The notes: generated by a model from the letters alone, not told the origin. A stretch of 38,067 nt of DNA from Caldifarciminota bacterium (GCA_024277525.1 JAJRUZ010000040.1:1-38067), one strand, 5' to 3'. Shown: positions 24,371-32,222, counted from the first letter of the stretch. Translations and numbers: made by a program.

Positions 24371-25192
24371 ATGCAGTCAATTTCGTATCTTCAGTTTTAC
24401 GGATTTAAGAAAGAACCGTTTTCTGCTGCACCGGATGAAAGTTTTTGGTTTTCTTCTCCTCAACATACAGAAGCATTAACAAAAGTGCTGCATGCAATAA
24501 AAAATTACAGGGGACTGATACTTGTTACAGGCGATATTGGACTCGGAAAAACAACACTTGCAAGAAAACTTTTGAGAGAATTGCTTATGGATAAGATTTT
24601 TGAGCCTGCTTTAATTGTGATTGTTCATTCCTCGGTCGGAACAATATGGTTTTTAAAAAAAATTGCTTATTTTTTAAGATTAAAAGAAGAAGAGGAGGAT
24701 CCGGTTTCAATAGTTTCAAAAATTTCAAGAAAATTATTGGAAATGCATAAGGAAAATAAAATTCCGGTATTCTTGATTGATGAGGCAAATATGCTTAAAA
24801 ATAAAGAGATAATGGAAGAGATAAGGGGACTTTTGAATATAGAAATACCCGGAAAAAGACTGATAAATTTTGTGCTTTTCGGTTTGCCTGAAGTGGAAGA
24901 TAATTTAAAAATTGATATGCCACTTTATGAAAGGGTTGCTTTAAAAATAAAAATAAAACCTTTGGACCTTGAGTCGTCAAAAAGTTATATTAAACATCGT
25001 TTAAAAATTGCGGGAGGAAATGATAATGTTTTTTCAGAAGAGACTTATCCTTTGATTTTCAAGCATTCAAGAGGAAAGCCGAGATTAATAAACACAATCT
25101 GTGATAATGCATTACTTGAAGGGTTTTTAAAAAAGAAAAAAATAATTGACGCAGGAATAATAAGAAAGGTAGTTGAAGAATTGAGTTTATGA
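24371..25192 (+). CDS. ExeA/GspA-like AAA+ ATPase 2
   Basis: 273 residues, a paralogue of the ATPase at 21617. It shares the N-terminal 'FYGFKKEPFSAAPDESFWFSSPQHTEAL' box, Walker A 'GDIGLGKTT' (54-62), Walker B 'VFLIDEANML' (about 133-142), 'FGLPEVE....' and 'HSRGKPRLINTICDNALL'. It also lacks the membrane and peptidoglycan-binding parts of classical ExeA. By eye the two ATPases are clearly related but far from identical, so the cassette duplication is old. The start has only a weak upstream GAGAA; coupling to the TPR gene is likely. Its stop overlaps the PHP gene start by 4 nt. Confidence 0.87.
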   Translation: MQSISYLQFYGFKKEPFSAAPDESFWFSSPQHTEALTKVLHAIKNYRGLILVTGDIGLGKTTLARKLLRELLMDKIFEPALIVIVHSSVGTIWFLKKIAYFLRLKEEEEDPVSIVSKISRKLLEMHKENKIPVFLIDEANMLKNKEIMEEIRGLLNIEIPGKRLINFVLFGLPEVEDNLKIDMPLYERVALKIKIKPLDLESSKSYIKHRLKIAGGNDNVFSEETYPLIFKHSRGKPRLINTICDNALLEGFLKKKKIIDAGIIRKVVEELSL

Positions 25193-26019
25193 AAAAATTA
25201 AAGGTTGATTTGCATGCTCACACAAGTTTTTCGGATGGTGAACTTTCTCCTTATGAATTGATAAAAAAGGCGGAAAATGAAGGGATTGATGTTCTCGGTG
25301 TTGTTGACCATGATACAATGGAAGCGGCGTATCATATCCCTGAATCAAAAATTGAAATTGTAATCGGAACAGAGCTTTCGCTGAGAGATGGAAGAAGAGA
25401 TATTCATTTACTTGTCTATTTTCCTGATAAAAATTCCGAATTGGAAGAAACATTAAGGAAAATAAGAGAAGTAAGATTTGAAAGGATAAAAAAAATAATA
25501 AAAAAATTAAATGAAATGAATATAAAAATTACATTGGAAGATGTGATAAGGGAAGGAAATACTCTTTCTTTCGGAAGACCTCATATAGCAAGGGTGCTTT
25601 TGAAAAAGGGATATGTGGCATCAATTGATGAGGCTTTTGACAGATATATAGGAAACGGAAAACCCGCATATATACCGAAATTTAAATTGACCCCGAAACA
25701 GGGTATTGAACTTGCACTTAAATCCAACGGAATTCCTGTCATAGCACACCCCGGAATAGAAAACATTGACTATGATTATCTTGATTACTTAAAATCACTC
25801 GGTATGAAAGGTGTTGAAGTCTTTTATCCTGACCATGATGAAGAAAAAGAGAAATACTATATGGAATATGCTTTAAGGAATAAAATGTTTATAACAGGTG
25901 GTTCAGATTATCACGGTGACAATCACGACGGAAAGGAAGTTTTGGCAAAAAAAACATTGCCTTATAAGTATTTTATAGAACTTAAGAAATATAAATATGA
26001 AGTGCTTGGTAGCAAATAG
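25189..26019 (+). CDS. PHP-domain metal-dependent phosphoesterase (TrpH/RNase AM-like)
   Basis: 276 residues. 'DLHAHTSFSDGELSPYELIKKAENEGIDVLGVVDHDTM' is the first metal-binding block of the polymerase-and-histidinol-phosphatase fold. 'GTELSL', 'HLLVYF', 'FGRPHIARVL', 'PVIAHPG' and 'TGGSDYHG' supply the remaining His, Asp and Glu ligands. The whole follows the TrpH/YciV family, whose characterised members are 3'-phosphoadenylate phosphatases or 5'-3' exoribonucleases for rRNA tails. Which activity applies here is not known. The gene overlaps the ATPase 2 stop by 4 nt, and its last 23 nt contain the start of the biotin carboxylase gene. Confidence 0.9.
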   Translation: MKKLKVDLHAHTSFSDGELSPYELIKKAENEGIDVLGVVDHDTMEAAYHIPESKIEIVIGTELSLRDGRRDIHLLVYFPDKNSELEETLRKIREVRFERIKKIIKKLNEMNIKITLEDVIREGNTLSFGRPHIARVLLKKGYVASIDEAFDRYIGNGKPAYIPKFKLTPKQGIELALKSNGIPVIAHPGIENIDYDYLDYLKSLGMKGVEVFYPDHDEEKEKYYMEYALRNKMFITGGSDYHGDNHDGKEVLAKKTLPYKYFIELKKYKYEVLGSK

Positions 26020-27469
26020 GGGAGAAATTGCGGTAAGGATAGCAAGAACTTTGAGGGAGATGGGTATTTTTTCAATAGGAGTATATTCAGAACCTGATAA
26101 ATTTGCATTACATAACTTTTTCATGGATAAATCTTATCCACTTGAGGGTTTTTCATCTCTTGAAACTTATTTAAATATAGATAAATTATTATGGATTATT
26201 GAAAAAGAAAAGCCCGATTTTGTTCATCCGGGTTACGGTTTTTTATCCGAGAACCATGAATTTGCAGAAGAGGTGAGGAAAAAGGGAGTTAAATTTGTCG
26301 GTCCCTCACCGGAATCAATGAAAATGATGGGTGATAAATCGCTTGCAAGAAAAATTGCCGAAAAATGCGGTGTTCCTGTTGTTCCCGGCACATCGGAAAA
26401 ATTGTCCGATGAAAACGAGGCTTTTGAGATTGCAAAGAAAATAGGTTTTCCTGTTATGCTCAAAGCAAGTATGGGCGGAGGGGGCAAAGGGATGAGAATT
26501 GTGAAAAAAGAAGAGGATTTTATTTCTTCTTTCAGACTCGCATATAAGGAGGCGGAAAATGCCTTCGGAGACGGTTCACTTTATATTGAAAAATTTATTG
26601 AAAAACCGAGACATATTGAGGTACAAATAATTGCGGATGAAAAGGGGAATTATTATGCACTCGGAGAAAGAGAATGTTCTATACAGAGAAGACATCAGAA
26701 AATAATTGAAGAAAGCCCTTCGCCTTTTATTGATGATAAGATAAGAAAAAACATTTATGAGGCAGCAATAGAAATCGCAAAAGCATGTGAATATGTAAAT
26801 GCAGGAACAGTGGAGTTTATATTTGATAATAATAAGAATTTTTACTTTATAGAAATGAATACCCGTTTACAGGTTGAACACCCTGTTACCGAAATGAGAA
26901 CAGGACTTGACCTTGTTAAATTGCAAATACTGATTGCTAAAGGAGAAAAGGTGATTCTTCCTGTTCCTTATCCTTTAAAAGGTTATTCCCTTGAAGTCAG
27001 GGTTTATGCAGAAGACCCTTATGAAAACTTTATGCCGTGTTCCGGTCAGATAAAATGGCTCTCTTTACCTTGCGGTCCCTTTACAAGGGTTGATTCCGGT
27101 ATCTATCAGGGATGTATTGTTCCGGAGGAATATGACCCTTTACTTTTAAAGATAATTGTATGGGGAGAAAATAGGGAAACGGGTATAAAAAGGATGCAGA
27201 GGGCTTTATCAGAACTTTTCATTGCAGGAATTCCCACTACAAAAGATTTTTGCCTTGATCTCATAAGTTCGGATTTCTTTTTAAAAGGTGAATATCATAC
27301 TTTTATGCTCGATGGATTAAAAATAAGTAAAAAAGAAGTAATAGGAGCAATTGAAGAAGAAATAGAGGAGTACCTGGATAAGGAAGTTGTGATAAAAAAG
27401 GAGAATGTCGCTTATAAAAATGAATGGAAAAATTTCAGATTTTTCTTCAATACTTTTGAAGATTATTAA
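25997..27469 (+). CDS. accC: Biotin carboxylase (acetyl-CoA or pyruvate carboxylase subunit)
   Basis: 490 residues. 'CLVANRGEIAVRIARTLREMGI' opens the N domain; 'HPGYGFLSEN.EFA' follows. The ATP-grasp glycine loop is 'MLKASMGGGGKGMR', then 'YIEKFIEKPRHIEVQIIADEKGN', 'ERECSIQRRHQKIIEE.PSP' and the active-site block 'FIEMNTRLQVEHPVTEM'. The C domain ends with 'EVRVYAEDP' and a charged tail about 40 residues longer than usual. It carboxylates biotin on a carrier protein using ATP and bicarbonate. No biotin carrier or carboxyltransferase gene is in the window, so the acceptor (acetyl-CoA, pyruvate or another acyl-CoA) cannot be told. Confidence 0.92.
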   Translation: MKCLVANRGEIAVRIARTLREMGIFSIGVYSEPDKFALHNFFMDKSYPLEGFSSLETYLNIDKLLWIIEKEKPDFVHPGYGFLSENHEFAEEVRKKGVKFVGPSPESMKMMGDKSLARKIAEKCGVPVVPGTSEKLSDENEAFEIAKKIGFPVMLKASMGGGGKGMRIVKKEEDFISSFRLAYKEAENAFGDGSLYIEKFIEKPRHIEVQIIADEKGNYYALGERECSIQRRHQKIIEESPSPFIDDKIRKNIYEAAIEIAKACEYVNAGTVEFIFDNNKNFYFIEMNTRLQVEHPVTEMRTGLDLVKLQILIAKGEKVILPVPYPLKGYSLEVRVYAEDPYENFMPCSGQIKWLSLPCGPFTRVDSGIYQGCIVPEEYDPLLLKIIVWGENRETGIKRMQRALSELFIAGIPTTKDFCLDLISSDFFLKGEYHTFMLDGLKISKKEVIGAIEEEIEEYLDKEVVIKKENVAYKNEWKNFRFFFNTFEDY

Positions 27470-27904
27470 ATGAGAGAAATTTTGTTAAATGACATATTGT
27501 GGAAGACACTGCTTGTGGGTCTGATAGCACAGATAATCAAATCAATAATTAATTTCATAAATTTTAAAAAGTGGAATTGGAAATGGCTTACCGAGACAGG
27601 CGGGATGCCTTCCTCTCACACTGCTTCCTGTTTCGCACTTTCGGTTATGGTTGGAATGAGGGAGGGATTTAAGTCTCCGCTTTTTGCTGTTACTGCTTTT
27701 TTTTCATTCATTGTAATGTATGATGCAGCAGGACTAAGGAGAGCTGCTGGCAAACAGGCACAGGTTCTTAATAAAATAATGGAAGAATTGTCTTCATCGG
27801 GTAAAATAAAAGAAGAAAGATTGAAGGAACTGTTGGGACATACTCCCTTTGAAGTTCTTGTGGGTGCTGTGCTCGGAATTGTAATGGGCTTGATTCTTGT
27901 TTAA
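27470..27904 (+). CDS. Divergent PAP2 family membrane protein (DUF212)
   Basis: 144 residues with four or so hydrophobic segments. 'TGGMPSSHTASCFALSV' (about 43-59) carries the phosphatase-like SH motif, and 'YDAAGLRRAAGKQAQVLN' and 'LGHTPFEVLVGAVLGI' are the other conserved blocks of the DUF212/YuiD family, a distant relative of PAP2 lipid phosphatases. The ATG directly follows the biotin carboxylase TAA with no gap, so translation is probably coupled. The substrate is not known. The promoter of the next gene starts inside its last codons. Confidence 0.9.
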   Translation: MREILLNDILWKTLLVGLIAQIIKSIINFINFKKWNWKWLTETGGMPSSHTASCFALSVMVGMREGFKSPLFAVTAFFSFIVMYDAAGLRRAAGKQAQVLNKIMEELSSSGKIKEERLKELLGHTPFEVLVGAVLGIVMGLILV

Positions 27905-27918
27905 TTTTATCTTATAAT
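27890..27918 (+). promoter_or_regulatory. Promoter of the ARPP-1-cdaA unit (leaderless)
   Basis: TTGATT (27890-27895), a 17-nt spacer and a perfect TATAAT (27913-27918). The ARPP-1 ATG at 27924 begins five bases later. The -35 box lies inside the end of the DUF212 gene. No Shine-Dalgarno site is present. Confidence 0.7.
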
Positions 27919-27923
27919 TTAAT

Positions 27924-28835
27924 ATGCGGGATGATATAAAAATAGGAGATCCGGTTTTTCAGAGAAATTTACTTTTATATCCTTTATATAGGCAGGGAAA
28001 CGGAAAGCATTTTCAGAATGTAAAAACACTTGAGGAAGGGATTCGGGAAGGTGCTGTAAAATTTGAAGAATTGGAAGAACCGGATATTTCAAGAATTATT
28101 TTCAGAAATTCCGGAAATTCTCCTGTTTTTGCAATTGACGGAGAGGAGGTTTTGGGTGCCTATCAAAATAGGGTGTTGAATACTGCTTTTTTTGCAGAGG
28201 AAAGAACAGCCATTGAAGTCCCTGTTTCTTGTGTAGAGGAGAGGAGATGGGGAGGAGGAAGGTCCTTTTCCTCTTCAGGAACGGCTCTTTATCCCTCATT
28301 AAGGGCTTTGCTTTTAAAAACAACGAACAGGAGTTTGAAAAAAAGATTAGGGTATAAAACCGAGCAATCGCTCATATGGAGAAGTATCAAGGAGACTCTT
28401 TCGAGTCTAAGGGTTTCCTCTCAAACACTTTCAATTCATGATGCTTTTAAAGGCTATGAATCTCAAATTGAGTGGTATCTTGAGAATCTTGATTTCGGGA
28501 ATGCAAGCGGTTTGGTTGCATTTGCGGGTTCAAGATTTTTATGTATGGATTTATTTATTTCACCCGATTTATTCAGAAAATTTATGCCGAAAATTGTAAG
28601 AGGATATGCACTTGATGCAATTTTATTAAGGGAACAGCCTACTGATATTATAAAAAAAGAAGAAGTAAAATCAGTGATAGAAAAAGCAATTGTGATGAAG
28701 TTAAAAAAATATCCTTCTGTCGGAAAAGGTTATGAATTCAGGGGCGAGGGTGACGGTATAGTGGTAAGAGGATTGAAACCTATTGAAGAAGAGGATTTTA
28801 TTCATTTTGCGGTTTTCCCTGATATAAAAATTTGA
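27924..28835 (+). CDS. ARPP-1 domain protein
   Basis: 303 residues. It has the pattern of the ARPP-1 domain: 'NLLLYPLYR', 'TLEEGIREGAVKFEELEE', 'ISRIIFRNSGNSPVFAIDGEEVLGAYQNRVLNTAF', and the signature 'IEVPVSCVEERRWGGGRSF'. The name comes from association with ADP-ribosylglycohydrolase and rhodanese-phosphatase genes in other genomes; no activity is established to my knowledge. No signal peptide. Here it is followed after one base by the c-di-AMP synthase gene. It has its own leaderless promoter. Confidence 0.8.
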   Translation: MRDDIKIGDPVFQRNLLLYPLYRQGNGKHFQNVKTLEEGIREGAVKFEELEEPDISRIIFRNSGNSPVFAIDGEEVLGAYQNRVLNTAFFAEERTAIEVPVSCVEERRWGGGRSFSSSGTALYPSLRALLLKTTNRSLKKRLGYKTEQSLIWRSIKETLSSLRVSSQTLSIHDAFKGYESQIEWYLENLDFGNASGLVAFAGSRFLCMDLFISPDLFRKFMPKIVRGYALDAILLREQPTDIIKKEEVKSVIEKAIVMKLKKYPSVGKGYEFRGEGDGIVVRGLKPIEEEDFIHFAVFPDIKI

Positions 28836-28836
28836 T

Positions 28837-29598
28837 TTGGACTTTATAAGTATAAGATTTCTTGATTTTATTGACATTGCCTTACTTTCTTTATTTTCTT
28901 ATTTTATCATACGGCTATTCAGAGGAACAAGGGCAGGATTTATGATAATGGGAATTCTTCTTTTTCTTTTTCTTGCAATCCTTGCATATATGCTGAATCT
29001 GACAGGAACAAAGCTTTTTTTCAGTGGTTTGAAAACAATAGGGCTTGTTGCTTTTATAATAATATTCCAACCGGAAATAAGAAGGCTGCTTGCAAGTTTC
29101 GGTAGGATGCCTATTTTAAGGGGATTTACCGAACAGAGTATGACTTATGAGGACTCTATTCAGATTTTAGTCAGGTCGGCATTTTCTTTAAGGGATAAGG
29201 GATACGGTGCTATTATGGTTATTCAAGGAAAAATGGGATTAAATGAATATACAGAGAAATCACTTCTTATAGATGCCAAACTTTCCGAACCTTTAATACT
29301 TTCAATATTTAATCCTTTGTCTCCTTTGCATGATGGAGCCTGTGTGATAATGAATGACAGAATCATGTATGTGAGATGTATGTTACCTCTATCCGACTCA
29401 CCTCAAATTGACCCTGCTCTGGGGACAAGGCACAGAGCAGCAATAGGTTTGACAGAGCAGAGTGATGCATTTGTAATAGTTGTTTCGGAGGAAAGAAGAG
29501 AGGTTTCTTTTTCTTATCAGGGAAGACTTATAAGAAGGGTTACAAGGGACACTTTAAGGAGAAACCTTGAACTGTTTATAACCGGAAAATTGAGCTAA
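28837..29598 (+). CDS. cdaA: Diadenylate cyclase CdaA
   Basis: 253 residues from a TTG that follows the ARPP-1 stop after one base. Residues 10-78 form about three membrane helices. The DAC domain follows, with 'PLHDGACVI' (DGA at 166-168) and 'ALGTRHRAAIGL' (RHR at 198-200), the two catalytic motifs. It condenses two ATP into cyclic di-AMP, a signal for potassium, osmotic and envelope balance. The usual partners cdaR and glmM are not next to it. The length is near the family norm of about 270. Confidence 0.94.
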   Translation: MDFISIRFLDFIDIALLSLFSYFIIRLFRGTRAGFMIMGILLFLFLAILAYMLNLTGTKLFFSGLKTIGLVAFIIIFQPEIRRLLASFGRMPILRGFTEQSMTYEDSIQILVRSAFSLRDKGYGAIMVIQGKMGLNEYTEKSLLIDAKLSEPLILSIFNPLSPLHDGACVIMNDRIMYVRCMLPLSDSPQIDPALGTRHRAAIGLTEQSDAFVIVVSEERREVSFSYQGRLIRRVTRDTLRRNLELFITGKLS

Positions 29599-29620
29599 AC
29601 ATTTGATTAAGGAGGCTAAA

Positions 29621-29665
29621 ATGGACTATTTTAATCCGAAACCGAAGGCAAATAAAAAGGAATAA
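29621..29665 (+). CDS. Tiny ORF of 14 codons with a strong ribosome site
   Basis: An ATG with TAAGGAGG (29608-29615) five bases upstream opens the 14-residue peptide MDYFNPKPKANKKE, followed by TAA and shortly by TAG. It lies 22 nt after cdaA on the same strand. It may be a real small basic peptide or the leftover start of a deleted gene. No homologue is known to me. Confidence 0.35.
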   Translation: MDYFNPKPKANKKE

Positions 29666-29697
29666 TAGTGTAACAGGAAAAAAACAATTCTTTACGA

Positions 29698-30270
29698 TTA
29701 AAATTTTTCTTCATTACCACATAATTCAAATCCCTCTTTTTTTAATTCCTTTATTTTCGATTTTTCAATTTTTAAATCATTTTTATTTTCAATAAAAGAA
29801 GGAATATCTATCTCCGGTGCGTCGTATTCCGTATGTCCGTAAACTCTTCCACCTTTTGAAAACTCGGGTATAAATAAAACTCCTCTTCCGATAAGTTCTT
29901 TTGCTGATTTGTTATTTTTTTCACAAATTATTCTATTTAACAGATTAAATCTCTCCTTAATTATTTTTTCCGGAAGTTTCCGGTAAATTTTATAAGCAGA
30001 TGTTCCTTCTTCGTGATAATACCTGAAAAGGGTTATTCTTTTAAATATTTTATCTTTATTTACAAACTCAACAAGCTCTTTAAATTCCTTTTCATTCTCC
30101 TCCGGAAAGCCTGTTATTAACTCTGTTCTTACAGTGAAATATCTTTTTGGTAAATATTTATCAATTAACTCAATTGCTTTCATGACTGCTTTTTTATCTC
30201 CCCTTCTTTTCATTCCTTTTAAAACCTTTTCAGAAATATGCTGAATCGGTAAATCAATATAAGGTGCCAT
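29698..30270 (-). CDS. rimO: Ribosomal protein S12 methylthiotransferase RimO, C-terminal part
   Basis: 190 residues from an internal ATG. The frame is open up to the TAA at 30292-30294 and joins the N-terminal part without a shift. It carries 'YIDLPIQHISEKVLKGMKRRGDK', 'VRTELITGFPEENEKEF' and the RimO-specific end of the radical-SAM and TRAM region, 'GRVYGHTEYDAPEIDIPSF', which separates RimO from MiaB. A new start at 30270 has no good ribosome site. With the N-terminal part the gene is 439 codons, the normal RimO size. Confidence 0.85.
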   Translation of the reverse strand: MAPYIDLPIQHISEKVLKGMKRRGDKKAVMKAIELIDKYLPKRYFTVRTELITGFPEENEKEFKELVEFVNKDKIFKRITLFRYYHEEGTSAYKIYRKLPEKIIKERFNLLNRIICEKNNKSAKELIGRGVLFIPEFSKGGRVYGHTEYDAPEIDIPSFIENKNDLKIEKSKIKELKKEGFELCGNEEKF

Positions 30271-30291
30271 CTTTTCGTTGTCACTTATTAT

Positions 30292-31014
30292 TTATAAAAT
30301 TTCATCATTTAAATCAGCGGGATGAAGATAAAAAACTCTTAAAAGTTTTAAATCTTTTATCCTTAAAAGTTTTTTCAAAAGAAAAACAAGTTTCTTTTTC
30401 TTATACAAATCAATTCCGTAAAGTCCTGTGGATTGTGAAATCAATATAATTTCTTTAAATCCCGAACTCACAAGAGATTTACATTCTTGAATTATCTCCT
30501 CAATCGGTTTCGACCTGAATTTGCCCCTTATAAAAGGAATTGTGCAGAAAGAACACACCTCATCACATCCCTCTGATATTTTTAAATATGCAAAATTTAC
30601 GGTTGAAATAAATCTCGGGATTTTTTTAGAATATAAAAATCTTGTTGATTTAAAGTCATTTTTTAAATTTTTTTCAAGTAAATTCTCAAAATTTTCAATA
30701 TCATCGAATCCGAATAAGAAGTCAATTTCAGGAAATTTTTTTATAATCTCGTTTTTAAAGCGTTGGACATAGCATCCGCCTATTCCGATGGTTTTAATTT
30801 CTCCTATTTTCTTTTTTCTTATAAATTTTTTTATTATTTTTTCTGTTTCTTTGATTGCGGGTTTAATGAAAGAACAAGTCATAATAAGGATGGTGTCTGC
30901 GGATTGTGGATTTGTCAATTCAAATTTTTCTTTAATTAATTTTCCTGCCAGATATTCGCTATCAATTCTATTTTTCGGACATCCCAAGATAATAATGGAA
31001 ATCTTTTGAGACAT
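30292..31014 (-). CDS. rimO: Ribosomal protein S12 methylthiotransferase RimO, N-terminal part (split by an in-frame TAA)
   Basis: 240 residues. The UPF0004 domain ('IILGCPKNRIDSEYLAGKL', 'ADTILIMTCSFI', 'IGIGGCYVQRF') holds the three Cys that bind the auxiliary cluster. The radical-SAM motif is 'CDEVCSFC' (CxxxCxxC), followed by 'TIPFIRGKFRSKPIEEI'. The frame then stops at TAA after 'LHPADLNDEIL', but continues in frame with 'IISDNEKMAPYIDLPIQHIS', as in intact RimO. Truncation here would remove part of the TIM barrel and the TRAM domain, so the product should be inactive unless the stop is read through. TATAAT lies 5 nt before the ATG. Confidence 0.88.
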   Translation of the reverse strand: MSQKISIIILGCPKNRIDSEYLAGKLIKEKFELTNPQSADTILIMTCSFIKPAIKETEKIIKKFIRKKKIGEIKTIGIGGCYVQRFKNEIIKKFPEIDFLFGFDDIENFENLLEKNLKNDFKSTRFLYSKKIPRFISTVNFAYLKISEGCDEVCSFCTIPFIRGKFRSKPIEEIIQECKSLVSSGFKEIILISQSTGLYGIDLYKKKKLVFLLKKLLRIKDLKLLRVFYLHPADLNDEIL

Positions 31015-31019
31015 TAAAA

Positions 31020-31025
31020 ATTATA
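31020..31025 (-). promoter_or_regulatory. -10 box of rimO (leaderless)
   Basis: On the minus strand TATAAT is followed by TTTTA and the rimO ATG. The -35 region is weak. The five-base gap leaves no room for a ribosome-binding site. Confidence 0.5.
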
Positions 31026-31036
31026 AAGAAATGAAA

Positions 31037-31128
31037 TTGAAAAAGTATATTCGGAGTTGGTATAATAATAAAAAATTTTTAAGTAGGTATTGAAAAAATT
31101 TGATGTTTTATAATATGATTATTATATT
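31037..31128 (+). promoter_or_regulatory. Tandem promoters for the small lipoprotein genes
   Basis: The first promoter is TTGAAA (31037-31042), an 18-nt spacer and TATAAT (31061-31066). The second is TTGATG (31100-31105), a 17-nt spacer and TATATT (31123-31128). Two promoters fit a highly expressed Lpp-like lipoprotein. The leader downstream contains the hairpin GGG-TTCAATT-CCC (31138-31150). Confidence 0.5.
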
Positions 31129-31170
31129 TCAAAAATCGGGTTCAATTCCCGTAAAACCCAAGTAGAGGTC

Positions 31171-31434
31171 ATGAAAAAATTATTGTATGTAATACCTATC
31201 GCGGGTCTGTTATTCTGGGCATGTCAGGTGCCCCCGCAGGTGAAGGAACTACCGAATAAAATCCAAAATATCGAATCAAGAGTGGAAGAACTTGAAAACA
31301 GGGTGGAGGAACTGGAGAAAAAAGTTGAGGAGCTGAGTAAGGAGGAAAAAGAGGAGACAAAAATTGAAACAAAGACCGAGACACAAACTCAGTCTAAGAC
31401 CAAACGAAAAGCGGCTCCGAGAAGAAGACAATAA
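31171..31434 (+). CDS. Small Lpp-like lipoprotein with a coiled coil
   Basis: 87 residues. A lipoprotein signal peptide ends at 'LLFWAC', so Cys18 should be lipidated. Residues about 30-60 are a perfect heptad coiled coil ('RVEELENRVEELEKKVEEL'). The tail is Lys/Thr/Gln and ends in a basic cluster ('KRKAAPRRRQ'). Size and layout resemble Braun-type lipoprotein, a trimeric spacer between outer membrane and wall, but the sequence is not clearly homologous and there is no C-terminal Lys. AGAGGT precedes the ATG. It is followed after 14 nt by another lipoprotein gene with its own AAGGAGG. Confidence 0.65.
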   Translation: MKKLLYVIPIAGLLFWACQVPPQVKELPNKIQNIESRVEELENRVEELEKKVEELSKEEKEETKIETKTETQTQSKTKRKAAPRRRQ

Positions 31435-31448
31435 AAAGGAGGATAAAG

Positions 31449-32216
31449 ATGAAAAGATTTATCTCTATTGTGGTGGTATTGTGGACTGTGACTTATTTTG
31501 CCGGATGTGACGGAGGCGGAGAAGTTGCGACTCCTAATGCAAGAATCGTTTCAATATTGGACAACGGTGGAGGGGTGAGGTTTGAGTGGGATCCGGTGGA
31601 TGGAGCAGATGGCTATAGAGTCTATGTTGATGGAGTGATGCAGTATGAGGGTGAAAACACATACTTCGAATGGACAAAAGTGGCTAAGGAAATTAAGGTT
31701 GTAGCTTATGCAGGTGATAAAGAATCATTTCCAAAAACTTTTGACTTTACTCCTGTTATAAGTGAGATAAAAATATATCCCTTGAGTGATCCTGACACAA
31801 CTCATCCAAGTGGATTTTATTTTGATGCCTCCACAGGTGAAGCAAAGGAAAAAAGTGCTAAATATCCTGAAGAATGTGATTATATTTTAGATGATGTTCA
31901 CTTTGCGGAGTTAACATTAACTGGTCCACAAGGGCTTCAACCTCCTTTCAATAACGAAAATAACACAGTTTCAGACCTTACTAATGCGGATTTTGATTCC
32001 TCAAATTGCGCAGTTGCTCCAGGAGGCTATTATAATTATACTGCTGTCGGAACAAACAATACTATGTATTTATGGATAACAGATGACACTGCATGGGATG
32101 ATAAGGATCATTTTGCCAAGATTTACTTCCCGTCTTCTCCGGATCCCGACGGTGGATACACAGTGAAAATTGCCTATCAACTTCAGGGTGGACTTCGTTG
32201 GTTAAAGACAAAATAA
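31449..32216 (+). CDS. Secreted lipoprotein with a fibronectin-type III-like domain
   Basis: 255 residues. The signal peptide ends in a lipobox ('VTYFAGCDGGGE', Cys at about 20). Residues about 30-95 look like an Fn3 fold ('GGGVRFEWDPVDGADGYRVYVDGVMQYEGENTY'). The remaining 160 residues are beta-rich and acidic with several Asp-Pro pairs ('TDDTAWDDKDHFAKIYF', 'SSPDPDGGYTV'), without a recognised family. The ATG has a strong AAAAGGAGG site. Expected in the periplasm or on the surface. Confidence 0.65.
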   Translation: MKRFISIVVVLWTVTYFAGCDGGGEVATPNARIVSILDNGGGVRFEWDPVDGADGYRVYVDGVMQYEGENTYFEWTKVAKEIKVVAYAGDKESFPKTFDFTPVISEIKIYPLSDPDTTHPSGFYFDASTGEAKEKSAKYPEECDYILDDVHFAELTLTGPQGLQPPFNNENNTVSDLTNADFDSSNCAVAPGGYYNYTAVGTNNTMYLWITDDTAWDDKDHFAKIYFPSSPDPDGGYTVKIAYQLQGGLRWLKTK

Positions 32217-32222
32217 AGAAAA

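Noticed and set aside
21617-25192. Type II secretion locus because of ExeA-like ATPases
   Set aside because: No secretin, pseudopilin, GspE/F or ExeB gene is present, and the ATPases lack the peptidoglycan-binding part.
17768-30294. Genetic code change with TAA as sense codon
   Set aside because: TAA is the natural end of many intact genes here, such as rsmB, lipB, accC and cdaA, often directly before the next gene.
31137-31151. CGGGTTCAATTCCCG, which also looks like a tRNA T-arm
   Set aside because: The upstream 70 bases are promoter-like AT-rich DNA with no tRNA arms. It is at most a leader hairpin or a tRNA relic.
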